Origin: Deltaproteobacteria bacterium
GTDB lineage: Bacteria > Myxococcota_A > UBA9160 > PR03
Assembly (NCBI GenBank): GCA_035063765.1
Contig: JAPSFT010000001.1
Location: forward strand, 223,237-287,236
Length of the DNA: 64,000 bases
Reading direction: 5' to 3'
Shown: piece by piece, positions 44,583 through 54,643 of the stretch
Numbering within the stretch: position 1 is the stretch's first letter
Layout: the number at the start of each line of letters is the position of its first letter
The notes under the pieces: generated by a model
What the model was told of the DNA's origin: nothing
Database searches by the model: none
Seen by the model: the letters and a program-made list of their open reading frames with translations, nothing else
Translations under genes and position numbers: made by a program

Positions 44583-45545
44583 ATGAAGATCGCGATCCTC
44601 ACCACCTCGTACCCGTCGCGGCCGGGCGACGCGGCCGGCCACTTCGTGGAGACCGAGGCGCGGACGCTCGCGGCCGCCGGTCACGACGTCACCGTCATCG
44701 CGCCGGGGCGCGCGGCGGCGGGCTCGCGCGAGCGAGTCGAGCGGCTCCCGGACTTTGGTTTGTTTGGCTTTCCCGGCGCGGTATCGCGTCTGCGCGAGCG
44801 GCCGGTCCGCGCGCTCGGTGCGCTGCGCTTCGCGCTCGCCGCGAGCCGCACCCTCCGCAAGCTCGGTCCGTTCGATCGCGTGGTCGCCCACTGGCTGGTG
44901 CCGAGCGCCTGGCCGGTGTCGCTGGCCGTCCGCGCGCCGCTCGAGGTGGTCGCGCACGGCAGCGACGTGGCGCTCCTGCTCGCGCTACCACGCGTGGCAC
45001 GCGTCGGGATCGTGCGCGCGCTCCTCCGCCGCGGCGCGCGCTTCCGCTTCGTGTCTGCCGAGCTCCGCGAGCGCCTCGCCGACGCCACCCTCCCCGAGCT
45101 TCGCGACGCGAGCCAGGTCGCCCCCTGCCCCATCGATCTAGCGGACACGCCGCCGCGCGAGCTGGCGCGCATCGCGCTCTCGATCGGCGCGGAGCAGCGC
45201 CTGGTCGTCATCATGGCGCGGCTGGTCCCGGGCAAGCGGGTCGGCGTCGCGCTCTCGGCGGCGAGCTTGCTTCCGGGAGCCGAGGTGGTCGTGGTCGGGG
45301 ACGGCCCCGAGCGAGAGGCGCTCGCTCGGTCGTTCCCGAGCGCCCGATTCGCCGGTCAGCTCGCTCGCCCCGAGGCGCTCACCTGGCTCGCCGCGGCGGA
45401 TCTCCTGATCACCGCGTCGCGCATCGAGGGCGCGCCCACGGTCGTGCGCGAAGCTCGACAGCTCGGCGTGCCGGTGGTCGCCGCCGCCGCGGGCGATCTG
45501 GAAGGCTGGGCGAAGAGCGATCCCGAGCTGACCGTGGTGCCGTGA
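44583..45545 (+). CDS. Glycosyltransferase, GT4-like
   Basis: The 320-aa two-Rossmann-domain protein has an acceptor half beginning MKIAILTTSYPSRPGD with a Gly-rich H-F-V-E-T-E-A-R-T-L loop. Its donor half holds V-V-I-M-A-R-L-V-P-G-K-R, VVVGDGPERE, and a variant of the E-x7-E motif (S-R-I-E-G-A-P-T-V-V-R-E-A). It likely transfers a sugar from a nucleotide sugar to a lipid or glycan in the cytoplasm. At 320 residues it is shorter than the usual 360-400. The acceptor is unknown. Confidence 0.82.
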   Translation: MKIAILTTSYPSRPGDAAGHFVETEARTLAAAGHDVTVIAPGRAAAGSRERVERLPDFGLFGFPGAVSRLRERPVRALGALRFALAASRTLRKLGPFDRVVAHWLVPSAWPVSLAVRAPLEVVAHGSDVALLLALPRVARVGIVRALLRRGARFRFVSAELRERLADATLPELRDASQVAPCPIDLADTPPRELARIALSIGAEQRLVVIMARLVPGKRVGVALSAASLLPGAEVVVVGDGPEREALARSFPSARFAGQLARPEALTWLAAADLLITASRIEGAPTVVREARQLGVPVVAAAAGDLEGWAKSDPELTVVP

Positions 45546-45552
45546 GCCCGCG

Positions 45553-46071
45553 TCAGCCGCTCGCTCTCACGCGCGGCAAGAGCTCGACGAAATTGCACGG
45601 GCGGGTGCGACCGTCGAGCTGAGGCACGATGAGCTTCTCGAGGGCGAGCCGCACCGCCCCGGTCGAGCCTGGCAGCGCGAAGACCAGCGTCCCGCGCGCG
45701 AGGAACGCCTCGGCGCGCGACTGGATGGCCGCCGCCCCGATGTCCGCGTAGCTCAACATGCGGAAGAGCTCTCCGAAACCGGGGAGCGCCTTGTCGGAGA
45801 GCGGCGCGAGCGCCTCGGGGGTCACGTCTCGCGCGGTGATTCCGGTGCCGCCGGTGACGATCACGACATCGAGCGCGTCGTCGCGAACCCAGGCGGCGAC
45901 CGCGTCGCGGATGAGGCTCGCATCGTCGGTCACGATGCGGCGCGCCGCCACGTGGTGCCCAGCCGCTTCGAGCCGCTCGACCGCGAGCGCGCCGCTCGAG
46001 TCCGTCTCGAGCGTGCGGGTGTCGCTCACGGTGAGCACGGCGACGGTGAGGGGAACGAAGGGGCGGTCCAC
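45553..46071 (-). CDS. moaB: Molybdenum cofactor biosynthesis protein, MoaB/MogA family
   Basis: Strong markers are [11 protein letters not shown], the molybdopterin-binding [19 protein letters not shown] and [18 protein letters not shown]. The family adenylylates molybdopterin before molybdate insertion (MogA/Cnx1G), although MoaB of some bacteria is inactive in this step. The protein of about 172 aa starts at the GTG at 46071 just before the first strand; an ATG at 46110 would add 13 residues. No other molybdopterin genes are nearby. Confidence 0.88.
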   Translation of the reverse strand: MDRPFVPLTVAVLTVSDTRTLETDSSGALAVERLEAAGHHVAARRIVTDDASLIRDAVAAWVRDDALDVVIVTGGTGITARDVTPEALAPLSDKALPGFGELFRMLSYADIGAAAIQSRAEAFLARGTLVFALPGSTGAVRLALEKLIVPQLDGRTRPCNFVELLPRVRASG

Positions 46072-46116
46072 GCGCGTGAGTCTACCCCAGAACCTCGCCT
46101 CGACTATCATGGGCTC

Positions 46117-46884
46117 ATGCTCAAGAGCCCGCTCGGTCCGCCACCCGCACAGGTGAGCGCCCTCGACGCCATGAGATTCGCGTTCAGCGACCGGGACTGG
46201 CTACACTCGGTGCTCGTCGGCACGGTCATATCGCTCATCCCGATGGCCGGACCGATCGTCCTCATGGGGTGGCAATCCGAGATCCTCCAGCGGCTGGTCC
46301 GCGAGCACCCTCGACCCATCCCGAAGCTCGAGTTCTCGGACCTTTCCCACTATCTCGGGCGCGGGGTGGTGCCCTTCGCCGTACAGCTCATCGCGGCGCT
46401 CCCGCTCGGCATCGTGATCACGATGGCCGCGTTCATGCTGTCCGTGGGCGCGAACGTCATCATGCGGGGCGGCCTCGACCCGGCCATCGTCATCGGCGTG
46501 AGCGCGCTGTTCGTCCTCATCGCTGCGGTGGGCGGCGCCGCGGTCACGGTCGCGGTGAACGGCGCGCTCACCGCCGCCGAGCTGAACGGAGATTTCTCCG
46601 GCTCGCTCGCTCCGAGCGCGCTCCTCCGCTACGGGCGCGCGACCTGGGCCACCGTGCTCGTGAGCTACTTCGTGTTCAGCCTGCTCGTGCTCCTGGTCCT
46701 CATGGGCAGCGCGCTCGTCTTCTGCGTGGGGCTCTACGCCGGGGCGGTGGTGGTGCGGCTCGGTCAGGTCCACCTGCGCTGGCAGATCTACCGGCGTTAT
46801 CGCTCGCTCGGCGGCGAGGCGCTTCCGCTCGCGGCGGCCGCGGACCTCCCGAGCGAGGTGCAGCCGCGTTACGGCATCGGCTGA
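46117..46884 (+). CDS. DUF4013-like integral membrane protein
   Basis: The 255-aa hydrophobic protein has an N-terminal [13 protein letters not shown] followed by about five transmembrane stretches ([21 protein letters not shown] first). The start resembles the DUF4013 family (D-x-x-x-F-x-F-x-D-P-x-W). It is probably an inner-membrane protein of unknown function. An in-frame region upstream to 45952 lies antisense to moaB and is rejected. The gamma-glutamyltransferase gene follows 26 bp downstream. Confidence 0.75.
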   Translation: MLKSPLGPPPAQVSALDAMRFAFSDRDWLHSVLVGTVISLIPMAGPIVLMGWQSEILQRLVREHPRPIPKLEFSDLSHYLGRGVVPFAVQLIAALPLGIVITMAAFMLSVGANVIMRGGLDPAIVIGVSALFVLIAAVGGAAVTVAVNGALTAAELNGDFSGSLAPSALLRYGRATWATVLVSYFVFSLLVLLVLMGSALVFCVGLYAGAVVVRLGQVHLRWQIYRRYRSLGGEALPLAAAADLPSEVQPRYGIG

Positions 46885-46910
46885 GCGCGCCCTTGCCGCG
46901 CGAGCCGCTC

Positions 46911-48758
46911 GTGACCGAGACTGCGCGGGTGCGTCGCTCGAGCATGCTCCTCGCCGGCCTGGCGCTGTCCGCGGCGCTCGGCGCGTGCACGCCGCCCTCT
47001 GCGCCCGAGCCGTCGCCGCCGCCCTCCGCCAGCGCGCGCGCGGCATCGGTGACGAGCGCCCGCGCCGCGCCCCGAGCTTCCGCGCCGAGCCAACCCCAAG
47101 CCCCCGCCCGGGACGCGGGCGCGGACGCCGCGGAGGGCGTCCGCGCGCTCGTCCTCCCCGGCGGGGGTCCGCGCGCGGCGCACGGCAAGCGCGGGGTGAT
47201 CGCCAGCGTCGAGCCGCACGCGACGCGCGCCGGGCTCTCCATCCTCGAGCGCGGCGGCAACGCCGTCGACGCCGCGGTGGCGGTCGCTTACGCGCTCGCG
47301 GTCGTGCACCCGAGCGCGGGAAACCTCGGCGGCGGCGGGTTCATGCTGGTGCGGATGAAGGGGCAGCCGGCGGTCGCGGTCGATTTTCGCGAGACCGCGC
47401 CGAGAGCCCTGACCCGCCCGGTGTTCGACGCGATGATCGCCAACCACGCCGTCGGCGCGGCCGCGGTCGGTGTGCCGGGCAGCGTGGCGGGGCTCGAGCT
47501 CGCCCGCGAACGCTTCGGCCGGCTCCCGCGCGGCGAGGTGCTCGCGCCGGCGATCGCGCTCGCGCGCGACGGATTTCCGCTCGGCGCGCGCGCCGCGCTC
47601 ACCATCCGCTGGGCGTGGCCGGTGCTCGCGCGCGATCCGGCGGCCGCCGCCATCTTCGGAGCGGCCGGCAAGCCGCGCGCGCGCGGCGACCGGCTCCGAA
47701 ACCCGGATCTCGCGCGCACCCTCGAGCGGGTAGCCCGGGCGGGCCGCGACGGCTTCTACAAAGGCGTGACCGCCAAGCGACTGGTGGACGCCCTCCGCGG
47801 CCATCTATCACTGAATGATTTACTAGACTATGAGGCGGTGCTGCGCGAGCCGCTCCGGGTGCGCTATCGCGGGCTCGACGTCCTCACCATGCCGCCCCCG
47901 AGCGCGGGCGGCGTGGCGATCGCCGAGCTCCTCGGGCTCCTCGACGCGCACCGAGCCTGGGAGGAGGAGGCCGGCTCGGCCCGAGAGCTGCACCTATTCC
48001 TCGAGGCGTCCCGACGCGCCCAGGCCGATCGCCGCTTCACGGTCGTCGATCCGGACGCGCTGCCGCCGGCCGCGCTCGCCGCGCAGCTCGCGCGCGTCAC
48101 CGACTCGGCGTGGCTCGCCGCGCGCGCGCCGCGCATCGACCCCGAGCGCGCGACCCCCTCCGCGGAGGTCGACGCGCGCTACCACGCGGTCCTTGCCTCA
48201 CTCGAGAGCGAGCACACCACGCATTTCTCCGTGATCGACGCGGACGGGAGCGTCGTAAGCTGCACGACCACGCTCTCGGCCGGGTTCGGCGCGCGGATGG
48301 TCGCCGCCGGCACCGGCGTGGTCTTGAACGACTCGGTCGCCTCCTTCGGCACCATCGGGGAGAACCTCCCGGTCGCCGGGCGCCGCACCGTGAGCTCGAT
48401 GGCGCCGACCTTGGTGCTCGACCACGGTGAGGTGATCCTCGTGCTCGGCTCACCGGGCGGCGACACCATCCCGAGCACGGTGGTGCAGGTGCTCCGCAAC
48501 ATCGTCGATCACGGGATGACGCTCGATGCGGCGATCGATGCGCCTCGAGTCCACCAGGACTTCGCGCCCGACGCCTTCCGCTACGAGCGCGCGCGGCCGA
48601 TCTCCGTGGCCGTGCGGCGTGAGCTCGAGGCGATGGGACACCGCGTCTCGAAGAAGACGCTCCCGATGGGCGACGCCAACGATCTGCTCATCGTCGGCGA
48701 CGAGGCCTACGGCTACGCCGACCCGCGCGAGGGCGGCCTCGCCTTGGCGGTGAAGTAG
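46911..48758 (+). CDS. ggt: Gamma-glutamyltransferase (lipoprotein-like)
   Basis: This enzyme of gamma-glutamyl hydrolysis and transfer (glutathione breakdown) is made as a self-cleaving precursor. The new N-terminal nucleophile is T436 in EHTTHFSVIDADG, and GSPGG (513-517) forms the oxyanion region; ASVEPHATRAGLSIL and GGNAVDAAVA match the large subunit. The length of about 615 aa is normal. The N-terminus has a signal peptide with lipobox-like LGAC, pointing to envelope location. Start codons GTG 46911, GTG 46929 and ATG 46944 are possible; the GTGs leave Arg residues before the hydrophobic core, which suits export. Confidence 0.94.
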   Translation: MTETARVRRSSMLLAGLALSAALGACTPPSAPEPSPPPSASARAASVTSARAAPRASAPSQPQAPARDAGADAAEGVRALVLPGGGPRAAHGKRGVIASVEPHATRAGLSILERGGNAVDAAVAVAYALAVVHPSAGNLGGGGFMLVRMKGQPAVAVDFRETAPRALTRPVFDAMIANHAVGAAAVGVPGSVAGLELARERFGRLPRGEVLAPAIALARDGFPLGARAALTIRWAWPVLARDPAAAAIFGAAGKPRARGDRLRNPDLARTLERVARAGRDGFYKGVTAKRLVDALRGHLSLNDLLDYEAVLREPLRVRYRGLDVLTMPPPSAGGVAIAELLGLLDAHRAWEEEAGSARELHLFLEASRRAQADRRFTVVDPDALPPAALAAQLARVTDSAWLAARAPRIDPERATPSAEVDARYHAVLASLESEHTTHFSVIDADGSVVSCTTTLSAGFGARMVAAGTGVVLNDSVASFGTIGENLPVAGRRTVSSMAPTLVLDHGEVILVLGSPGGDTIPSTVVQVLRNIVDHGMTLDAAIDAPRVHQDFAPDAFRYERARPISVAVRRELEAMGHRVSKKTLPMGDANDLLIVGDEAYGYADPREGGLALAVK

Positions 48759-48761
48759 CGC

Positions 48762-48779
48762 GCCGGCGAGCGCGCCGGC
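48762..48779. terminator. Hairpin between convergent ggt and membrane-protein gene
   Basis: A 7-bp stem (gccggcg 48762-48768 with cgccggc 48773-48779) with a 4-nt loop lies in the 21-bp gap between two facing stop codons. There is no T-run. Confidence 0.4.
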
Positions 48780-50729
48780 TCACCGAGTCGTGCGCTCGCG
48801 AGCGAGCTCCACGCGCACCGGCGAGGCCTGATAGCGCGACCAGCGCATGCTCGGGATCGCGGGGAGCTCGCGCACCTCGAGCCGCTCGAGCCGTCGCCCG
48901 CGCTCGGCGGCGGCGCACAACGGGGCGCCAGCGGCGAGGCTGCAGAGCGACGAGCGATAGTAGTACCGCGGCGCGCCGCCGCTCGCCGACGGGCCGCGAG
49001 AGAGCGGCTCGCCGCGCGGCGCGAGGCCCGCGCCGTCATAGAGCGGGAGCGTCATGATGTCGTTGCCGACGCGATCGAGGTAGGTCACGATGGCGCCCGG
49101 GGGGAGTCGCGCGCGCCACTCGAGGGCGAAGCTCTGCTCGAGCGCGTCGGTCGGCAGCCGGGTGAGCGCGCGCCAGCGGACCGCGCTCGCGCCGACGGCG
49201 AGCCCCGCGACGGCCACCGCGAGCGCCCGCGCCACGCCTCGACGGGAGACGGGCACGACCCGCGCGACGAGCGGGAAGAGCGCGACCGCGCTCGAGGCGA
49301 AGAGCGCGGTGAGGGTCGGCCAGAACACCCGCGCCCAGGCCGCCGCCACCGCGGGGTTCGGCTCGAGCGACTGCGCCGCGCGCCTCGCGACGAGCGCCAC
49401 CGCCGCGCAGCCGACCAGCGGGACGAGCAGCCTTCGCCAGCGCCGCAGCACCACCGCCGCGATGAGCCCAGCCGCGACGAGCGGGATATCCGGGCGCATC
49501 ATCAGGACCAGTCGCGCCGCGAACGACGAGCCGAGGCTCGACAGCTCACCGCGGTACACCCGCACGAGCGAGGGGCCGACGGTGACCGCGACCACCGCGG
49601 CGAGCGCGGCCGCCACCACCGCGACGCGCGTCAGGCGTGCGCGGAGCCTGCCCGGCGCGGCGAGGACCACGAGCGGCAGCGTCGCGGACGGCAGCCAGAG
49701 GAGCGGATGGACCGAGGCCGCCTGAGCGATGAAGAGCCCGGCGGCCGTCACCGCGAGCCAGAAGCCGAGCGCGCGGGTGGGAACCCGGCTCGTCCCGCTC
49801 ATGAGCACCGCGGCGGCCGTGTAGAGGAGCACCACGCCGGTCGCGAAATACGACTCGCTCTGCGCGATCCGGCCGAGCACCGGATCGACCGCGACCGCGA
49901 GCGCGAGCGCGCCCGCCAGCGCGCGTCGCGCGCCGGCACGGCGCGCAACGATCCACGCGAGCACCGGGGTGAGCGCCGCCGCCAGCGACTGCGCGAAGAA
50001 GACGCGCAGATCGGGCGCGGAGGCGCGCCGGGTGATCGCGCCGAAGAGCTGCGCGTAGCCCGGCCCATAGCTCGCGTAGCGCGGCTCTCCCGAGAGTGTC
50101 GCCTGGATCCACTCCGGGCCGTGCCCGTTCTGGTGGAAGAACGCCGACGGCAGGGCCAGGCGACGAAACGCGTAGCACCCGACGGCGAGGGCCGCGAACC
50201 CGGCGAGCGCCCGAAGCGACGGCCACCCGGGCCGCCGCCGCGCCCCGCAGGCAGCGAGCGCGAGCAGACCGCCGCCGAATAGGAGCCACGGGATCCGCTC
50301 GGGCGGCGGCGGCGGCGCGCGGCTCGGCGTCCCGGTCGGAGGCTCCGCATCGCGGGTCACGGTGAGGCTCGGATCGCGCGCGACGCAGGAGACGATGGCG
50401 TCGAACGCGCGGCGGCGCTCGGGCGACTCGCGATTCCAATCGGGGAAGTCTCCGATCGGGGAGACGCCGAAGCGCCCCGCCTTACGAAACGCCGGGCCGT
50501 TGGCGAGCCCAATCTCGACGTCGAGCACGGCGCCATCGCCGGGGGTCACCGAGGCGACGAGCCTCCCGGATGGGCAGCCCCGCGCCTCGACCGCTAGGCC
50601 GGCGCTCCGCGCGCAGCGCGCGACCCAGTCGGTGGTGGCGCGGTCGCAGCGCGCGGCCTGAGCGCGCCCCGGGCGCGCGCTCGCCGCGATGGCGACCATG
50701 ACGAGCATCACGACCAAGACCCGCGCCAC
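48780..50729 (-). CDS. Polytopic membrane protein, glycosyltransferase-C-like
   Basis: The 649-aa protein has an N-terminal signal peptide and a small exported domain with several Cys (about 25-145). About ten transmembrane helices follow. The periplasmic loop after the first helices has P-S-A-F-F-H-Q-N-G-H-G-P-E-W and R-Y-A-S-Y-G-P-G-Y, which resembles the luminal loops of GT39/GT-C dolichyl-phosphate mannosyltransferase-like proteins, but the usual D-E motif is not evident. The last about 100 residues form a second periplasmic domain. The family is unknown; cell-surface polymer or protein glycosylation is a guess. Confidence 0.6.
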   Translation of the reverse strand: MARVLVVMLVMVAIAASARPGRAQAARCDRATTDWVARCARSAGLAVEARGCPSGRLVASVTPGDGAVLDVEIGLANGPAFRKAGRFGVSPIGDFPDWNRESPERRRAFDAIVSCVARDPSLTVTRDAEPPTGTPSRAPPPPPERIPWLLFGGGLLALAACGARRRPGWPSLRALAGFAALAVGCYAFRRLALPSAFFHQNGHGPEWIQATLSGEPRYASYGPGYAQLFGAITRRASAPDLRVFFAQSLAAALTPVLAWIVARRAGARRALAGALALAVAVDPVLGRIAQSESYFATGVVLLYTAAAVLMSGTSRVPTRALGFWLAVTAAGLFIAQAASVHPLLWLPSATLPLVVLAAPGRLRARLTRVAVVAAALAAVVAVTVGPSLVRVYRGELSSLGSSFAARLVLMMRPDIPLVAAGLIAAVVLRRWRRLLVPLVGCAAVALVARRAAQSLEPNPAVAAAWARVFWPTLTALFASSAVALFPLVARVVPVSRRGVARALAVAVAGLAVGASAVRWRALTRLPTDALEQSFALEWRARLPPGAIVTYLDRVGNDIMTLPLYDGAGLAPRGEPLSRGPSASGGAPRYYYRSSLCSLAAGAPLCAAAERGRRLERLEVRELPAIPSMRWSRYQASPVRVELARERTTR

Positions 50730-50849
50730 GGTGCGAGGAGTCTAGCAAAGCCGCGACTCGCGAGGATGCGTCGCGTCAACCCTGGATGCCGGCGCCCTCC
50801 GGGTGGTTCCGGAGCACCCGAACCGCGCGGGACGTACTAGCATGCCGCC

Positions 50850-52229
50850 ATGGCGATTCTGGAGTCGGTCCTCGATGCGGTCGGGCGCACCCCGATGGTC
50901 AAGCTCTCACGCGTCGGGCGAGGTCTGCCGTGCGAGATCTTCGCGAAGCTGGAGTTCATGAACCCGGGCGGCTCGGTGAAGGACCGCATCGGCGTGCGGA
51001 TGCTCATCGAGGCCGAGAAGAGCGGGCGCATCAAGCCCGGCGACACGCTCATCGAGCCGACCAGCGGCAACACGGGCATCGGGCTCGCGGTCGCCGCGGC
51101 GGTGCGCGGCTACCGGCTCATCATCACCATGCCCGAGAAGATGAGCAAGGAGAAGCAGGTGGTGCTCGAGGCGCTCGGCGCCGAAATCATCCGCACTCCC
51201 ACCGAGGCCGCCTGGGACTCGCCGGAGAGCCACATCGGGGTCGCCCAGCAGCTCGCCAAGACGCTCCCCAACTCGCACATCCTCGATCAGTACGCGAACC
51301 CCGATAACCCGCTCGCCCACGAGCTCGGCACGGGGGCCGAGATCATCGAGCAGTGTGACGGCAAGCTCGACGCGATCGTGCTCACCGCGGGGACCGGCGG
51401 CACCATCACCGGGGTCGCGCGAGCGATCAAGAAGGCGCTGCCTGGCTGCCTCGTGGTGGGCGTCGACCCGGAGGGCTCGATCCTGGCCGGTCCGGGGGAA
51501 ATCCGTAGCTACAAGGTCGAAGGGATCGGCTACGACTTCATCCCGGACGTGCTCGACCGTGGGCTCGTCGACCGCTGGTTCAAGAGCAACGATCGCGACT
51601 CGTTCCGAGTGTCGCGCCAGCTCATCCGACAGGAGGGCCTGCTCTGCGGAGGCTCCTCCGGGTCGGCGGTGTGGGCGGCCTTGAAGCTCGCCAAGGAGCT
51701 CCCCCCGGGTTCGCGGATCGCCACCCTCTTGCCGGACTCGATCCGCAACTATCTCACCAAGTTCGTCGATGACGCCTGGATGCGCCAGCACGGCTTCCTC
51801 GAGGCCGAGTGGGAGATGGGGCGGATCGGCGACATCGTGCGCGCGCTCCCCCCTCAGGAGATCATCTCCATCGAGGACGGCCGCACGCTCGGAGAGGCGG
51901 TCGAGCTCTTCAAGCGCCACGGGATCTCGCAGCTACCCTGCACGCACGACGGGCGGCTCACCGGGATCGTCACCGAGACCGACGTCCTCGGGCTCTTGGT
52001 CGGCGGGCGCTCGCGCGACCTGAAGCTCGTCGAGGTGATGACGCGACGCGTATCGACGGTGACCGTCCACGACGAGGCCGCCGAGCTGCCGCACATCTTC
52101 GAGCGCGGCGAGGTGGCCATCGTGGTCGACGGGGAGCGCCGGGTCGAGGCCATCCTCACCAAGATGGACCTCATCGACTACCTCTCCCGCGCGCGCGGGA
52201 CGAGCCGCGGCGCCCCCGCACGCTCGTGA
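50850..52229 (+). CDS. Cystathionine beta-synthase with CBS-domain pair
   Basis: The 459-aa PLP enzyme joins serine and homocysteine to cystathionine. PLP Lys44 lies in GGSVKDRIG; TSGNTG is at 71-76 and the phosphate loop GTGGT at 181-185. The C-terminal regulatory CBS pair spans about 325-450 (V-E-L-F-K-R-H-G-I-S-Q-L-P, then T-E-T-D-V-L-G-L-L). In eukaryotic enzymes the equivalent pair binds S-adenosylmethionine. The length and pair distinguish it from shorter cysteine synthases, though cysteine synthase activity cannot be excluded. It stands alone, with no ribosome site before the ATG. Confidence 0.92.
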   Translation: MAILESVLDAVGRTPMVKLSRVGRGLPCEIFAKLEFMNPGGSVKDRIGVRMLIEAEKSGRIKPGDTLIEPTSGNTGIGLAVAAAVRGYRLIITMPEKMSKEKQVVLEALGAEIIRTPTEAAWDSPESHIGVAQQLAKTLPNSHILDQYANPDNPLAHELGTGAEIIEQCDGKLDAIVLTAGTGGTITGVARAIKKALPGCLVVGVDPEGSILAGPGEIRSYKVEGIGYDFIPDVLDRGLVDRWFKSNDRDSFRVSRQLIRQEGLLCGGSSGSAVWAALKLAKELPPGSRIATLLPDSIRNYLTKFVDDAWMRQHGFLEAEWEMGRIGDIVRALPPQEIISIEDGRTLGEAVELFKRHGISQLPCTHDGRLTGIVTETDVLGLLVGGRSRDLKLVEVMTRRVSTVTVHDEAAELPHIFERGEVAIVVDGERRVEAILTKMDLIDYLSRARGTSRGAPARS

Positions 52230-52257
52230 CCGGGGGAGCGCTCCGGCAGGCCGGCTC

Positions 52258-52992
52258 CTAGTCGAGGAGCTCCTCGTAGAAGCGCCGTCGCCACGCGAAG
52301 AACCGGGCAAAGCGTGGGTCGTCGGCCCAGCCGGGCGCGCCCAGCCCTGCGAGCTCCGGGACCCCGAGGTGTCGCGAGCGCGGGTACTCGAGGTGGAGGG
52401 TGAGGCCCACCGCCGCGAAGTCCGCCAAGGTCGGCGCGTCGCCCACCAGGTACCTCGAGCGCGCGAGTCGGTCATCCAGCTCGCCGAGCAGGGCCCGGGT
52501 GCGCGCCTGGGCGCGCTCCACGGCGCCGCGGCCGAGCCCGAGCCGGGCGGCACGCGCGTTCAGGCGAGCCAGGAGCCGCCCGAGGCGCGGCCCGACGCCG
52601 TACACCTCGACGGCGAGCGCGCGACCCACGGTGTCGAGATCGTCCCGGAGCGCGTCGAACCCGGCGAGCACCGGCGCGATGGCGAACGCTCGATCGATGC
52701 GCTCCTCGAGCGAGAGCACCTCGCGCCGCGCCGCCTCGTCCGCCGGAAGCAGCCTGCGTCGCTCGGGAAATGTTCGCTCCAGGTAGAGCGCGATCTGCGT
52801 CGAGTCGAACACCACGCTCCCCTCGTGCTCGATGACGGGGAGCTTGCGTTGCCCGCTGAGGCGAACGATGCCGAGCTGCGGCAGCCCGAGCCGATGCTCG
52901 ACGAGCACGTAGTCGAGCGCCTTGAAGACCAGGATCGCGCGCACCTTCTCGGAGTAGTGGCTGAGCGGAAACCGGTGGAGCTTGATAGTCAT
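52258..52992 (-). CDS. Glutathione S-transferase family protein
   Basis: The 244-aa protein has an N-terminal thioredoxin fold (about 1-80: H-R-F-P-L-S-H-Y-S-E-K-V-R-A, K-L-P-V-I, F-D-S-T-Q-I-A-L-Y-L) and an all-helical C-terminal domain with R-Y-L-V-G-D-A-P-T-L-A-D. The S-x-x-S at 10-13 is in the catalytic Ser/Cys position of the fold. The family conjugates or reduces with glutathione; the substrate is unknown. It faces the amino-acid permease gene divergently. Confidence 0.88.
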   Translation of the reverse strand: MTIKLHRFPLSHYSEKVRAILVFKALDYVLVEHRLGLPQLGIVRLSGQRKLPVIEHEGSVVFDSTQIALYLERTFPERRRLLPADEAARREVLSLEERIDRAFAIAPVLAGFDALRDDLDTVGRALAVEVYGVGPRLGRLLARLNARAARLGLGRGAVERAQARTRALLGELDDRLARSRYLVGDAPTLADFAAVGLTLHLEYPRSRHLGVPELAGLGAPGWADDPRFARFFAWRRRFYEELLD

Positions 52993-53039
52993 CGCCGAGC
53001 CTGGTTACCACGTTCGCTCATGGGGTATAAGCCGTGCTC

Positions 53040-54584
53040 ATGGGGCTATTCGCACGCAAGGACCTCGGGACCCTGAGCCGCGAAGCGGCCCGAGAGGATG
53101 GCGGGCTCAAGCGGGCGCTCGGTGCGACCGACCTCGTCGCGCTCGGCGTGGGTGCCATCATCGGCGCCGGGATCTTCGTGCTCACCGGCAGCACCGCGGC
53201 TCAATACGCGGGGCCAGCCATCATCGTCTCGTTCATCATCGCCGGGATCGGCTGCGGGTTCGCCGGGCTCTGCTACGCGGAGTTCGCGGCGCTCATCCCC
53301 ATCGCCGGCAGCGCCTATACCTACGCCTACGCGACCCTCGGTGAGCTCTTCGCCTGGATCATCGGCTGGGATCTGATCCTCGAGTACGCGTTCGGGGCCG
53401 CCACCGTCGCGGTCGGCTGGAGCGGCTACCTGAACAGCCTCCTCCAAGACTACGGCCTCCACCTCCCTCCCGCGCTGACCGCCTCGCCCGGCACCGAGCT
53501 CGTACAGTACCAGGGCCGCTGGGCTCCGCTCGACACCATCGGTCACCTGCTCGCGGAGGCCAAGGTCGATCCCTCCACGCTCCCCCACGTGAGCGCGAGC
53601 TTCAACCTGGTCGCGTTCCTCGCCATCCTGCTCGTGACCGCGGTGCTGGTCGTCGGCATCCGCGAGTCGGCCCGCCTGAACTCGGCGATCGTGCTGGTGA
53701 AGCTCGCGGTGGTGCTGGTGTTCATCGGGCTCGGGGTCTCCACCCTCGCGAGCGCGAGCTGGGCGCCGCTGATCAAGAACTGGACGCCGTTCGTCCCGCC
53801 GAACACCGGCGAGTTCGGCCACTTCGGCTGGAGCGGCGTGCTCCGAGGCGCTGGCGTCATCTTCTTCGCGTACATCGGCTTCGACGCGGTCTCCACCGCG
53901 GCGCAGGAGGCCAAGCATCCTCAGCGCAACATGCCCATCGGGATCCTCGGCTCGCTGGTGGTGTGCACCTTGCTCTACATCTTGGTGGCCGGCACGCTCA
54001 CCGGGCTGGTCCCGTACACCAGCCTGAACGTCCCCGATCCGGTCGCGGTCGGGGTCGACGCGACCGGCGTCGCGTGGGGCAAGCTCTTGGTCAAGGTCGG
54101 CGCCGTGACAGGCCTCGGCTCAGTGATGCTGGTGCTCCTGCTCGCGCAGTCTCGAGTGTTCTTCAGCATGAGCCACGACGGCCTGCTCTGGTCCTGGGCA
54201 TCGCACATCCACCCGCGCTTCCGAACCCCGTGGCTATCATCGATCGCGGTCGGGCTCTTCGTGGCCGTCTTCGCAGCGCTCATCCCCATCGGCATCCTCG
54301 GCGAGCTCGTCAGCATCGGCACCTTGCTCGCGTTCGTCATCGTGTGCGCTGGGGTGTGGGCGCTGCGCCGGCGGAACCCGGAGCTCCCGCGACCGTTCAA
54401 GGCCCCGTGGATGCCGTTCACGCCGCTCCTCGGCATCCTGGTGTCGGCGGCGATGATGCTCGCGCTGCCGTGGGAGACCTGGCTTCGGCTCGCGATCTGG
54501 CTCGCTGCCGGCATGGCGATCTACCTCGGCTACGGCCGAAGACACAGCCGGGTCCGGCAGGCGCTCGGCACGCGCGCCGACTAG
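53040..54584 (+). CDS. APC-family amino-acid permease (cationic amino-acid transporter type)
   Basis: The 514-aa inner-membrane protein has about 12 transmembrane helices. It begins with the APC signature G-V-G-A-I-I-G-A-G-I-F-V-L-T-G in helix 1 and FAGLCYAEFAALIPIAGSAY in helices 2-3. The helix-6 region is IGFDAVSTAAQEAKHPQRNMP, and the whole looks like YhdG/CAT-type transporters of cationic amino acids, with a proton- or gradient-driven mechanism. ATG 53040 is preferred over a GTG two codons upstream. Confidence 0.92.
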   Translation: MGLFARKDLGTLSREAAREDGGLKRALGATDLVALGVGAIIGAGIFVLTGSTAAQYAGPAIIVSFIIAGIGCGFAGLCYAEFAALIPIAGSAYTYAYATLGELFAWIIGWDLILEYAFGAATVAVGWSGYLNSLLQDYGLHLPPALTASPGTELVQYQGRWAPLDTIGHLLAEAKVDPSTLPHVSASFNLVAFLAILLVTAVLVVGIRESARLNSAIVLVKLAVVLVFIGLGVSTLASASWAPLIKNWTPFVPPNTGEFGHFGWSGVLRGAGVIFFAYIGFDAVSTAAQEAKHPQRNMPIGILGSLVVCTLLYILVAGTLTGLVPYTSLNVPDPVAVGVDATGVAWGKLLVKVGAVTGLGSVMLVLLLAQSRVFFSMSHDGLLWSWASHIHPRFRTPWLSSIAVGLFVAVFAALIPIGILGELVSIGTLLAFVIVCAGVWALRRRNPELPRPFKAPWMPFTPLLGILVSAAMMLALPWETWLRLAIWLAAGMAIYLGYGRRHSRVRQALGTRAD

Positions 54585-54643
54585 GCCCGAGCGCCACGTC
54601 GTCGGAGCTCGAGCTGACGCGGTCGAGGTGAGGTGAAACGAAG

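Noticed and set aside
46269..46910. In-frame extension of ggt upstream through the DUF4013-like gene
   Set aside because: It overlaps a membrane-protein gene in another frame, and the signal peptide begins at 46911-46944.
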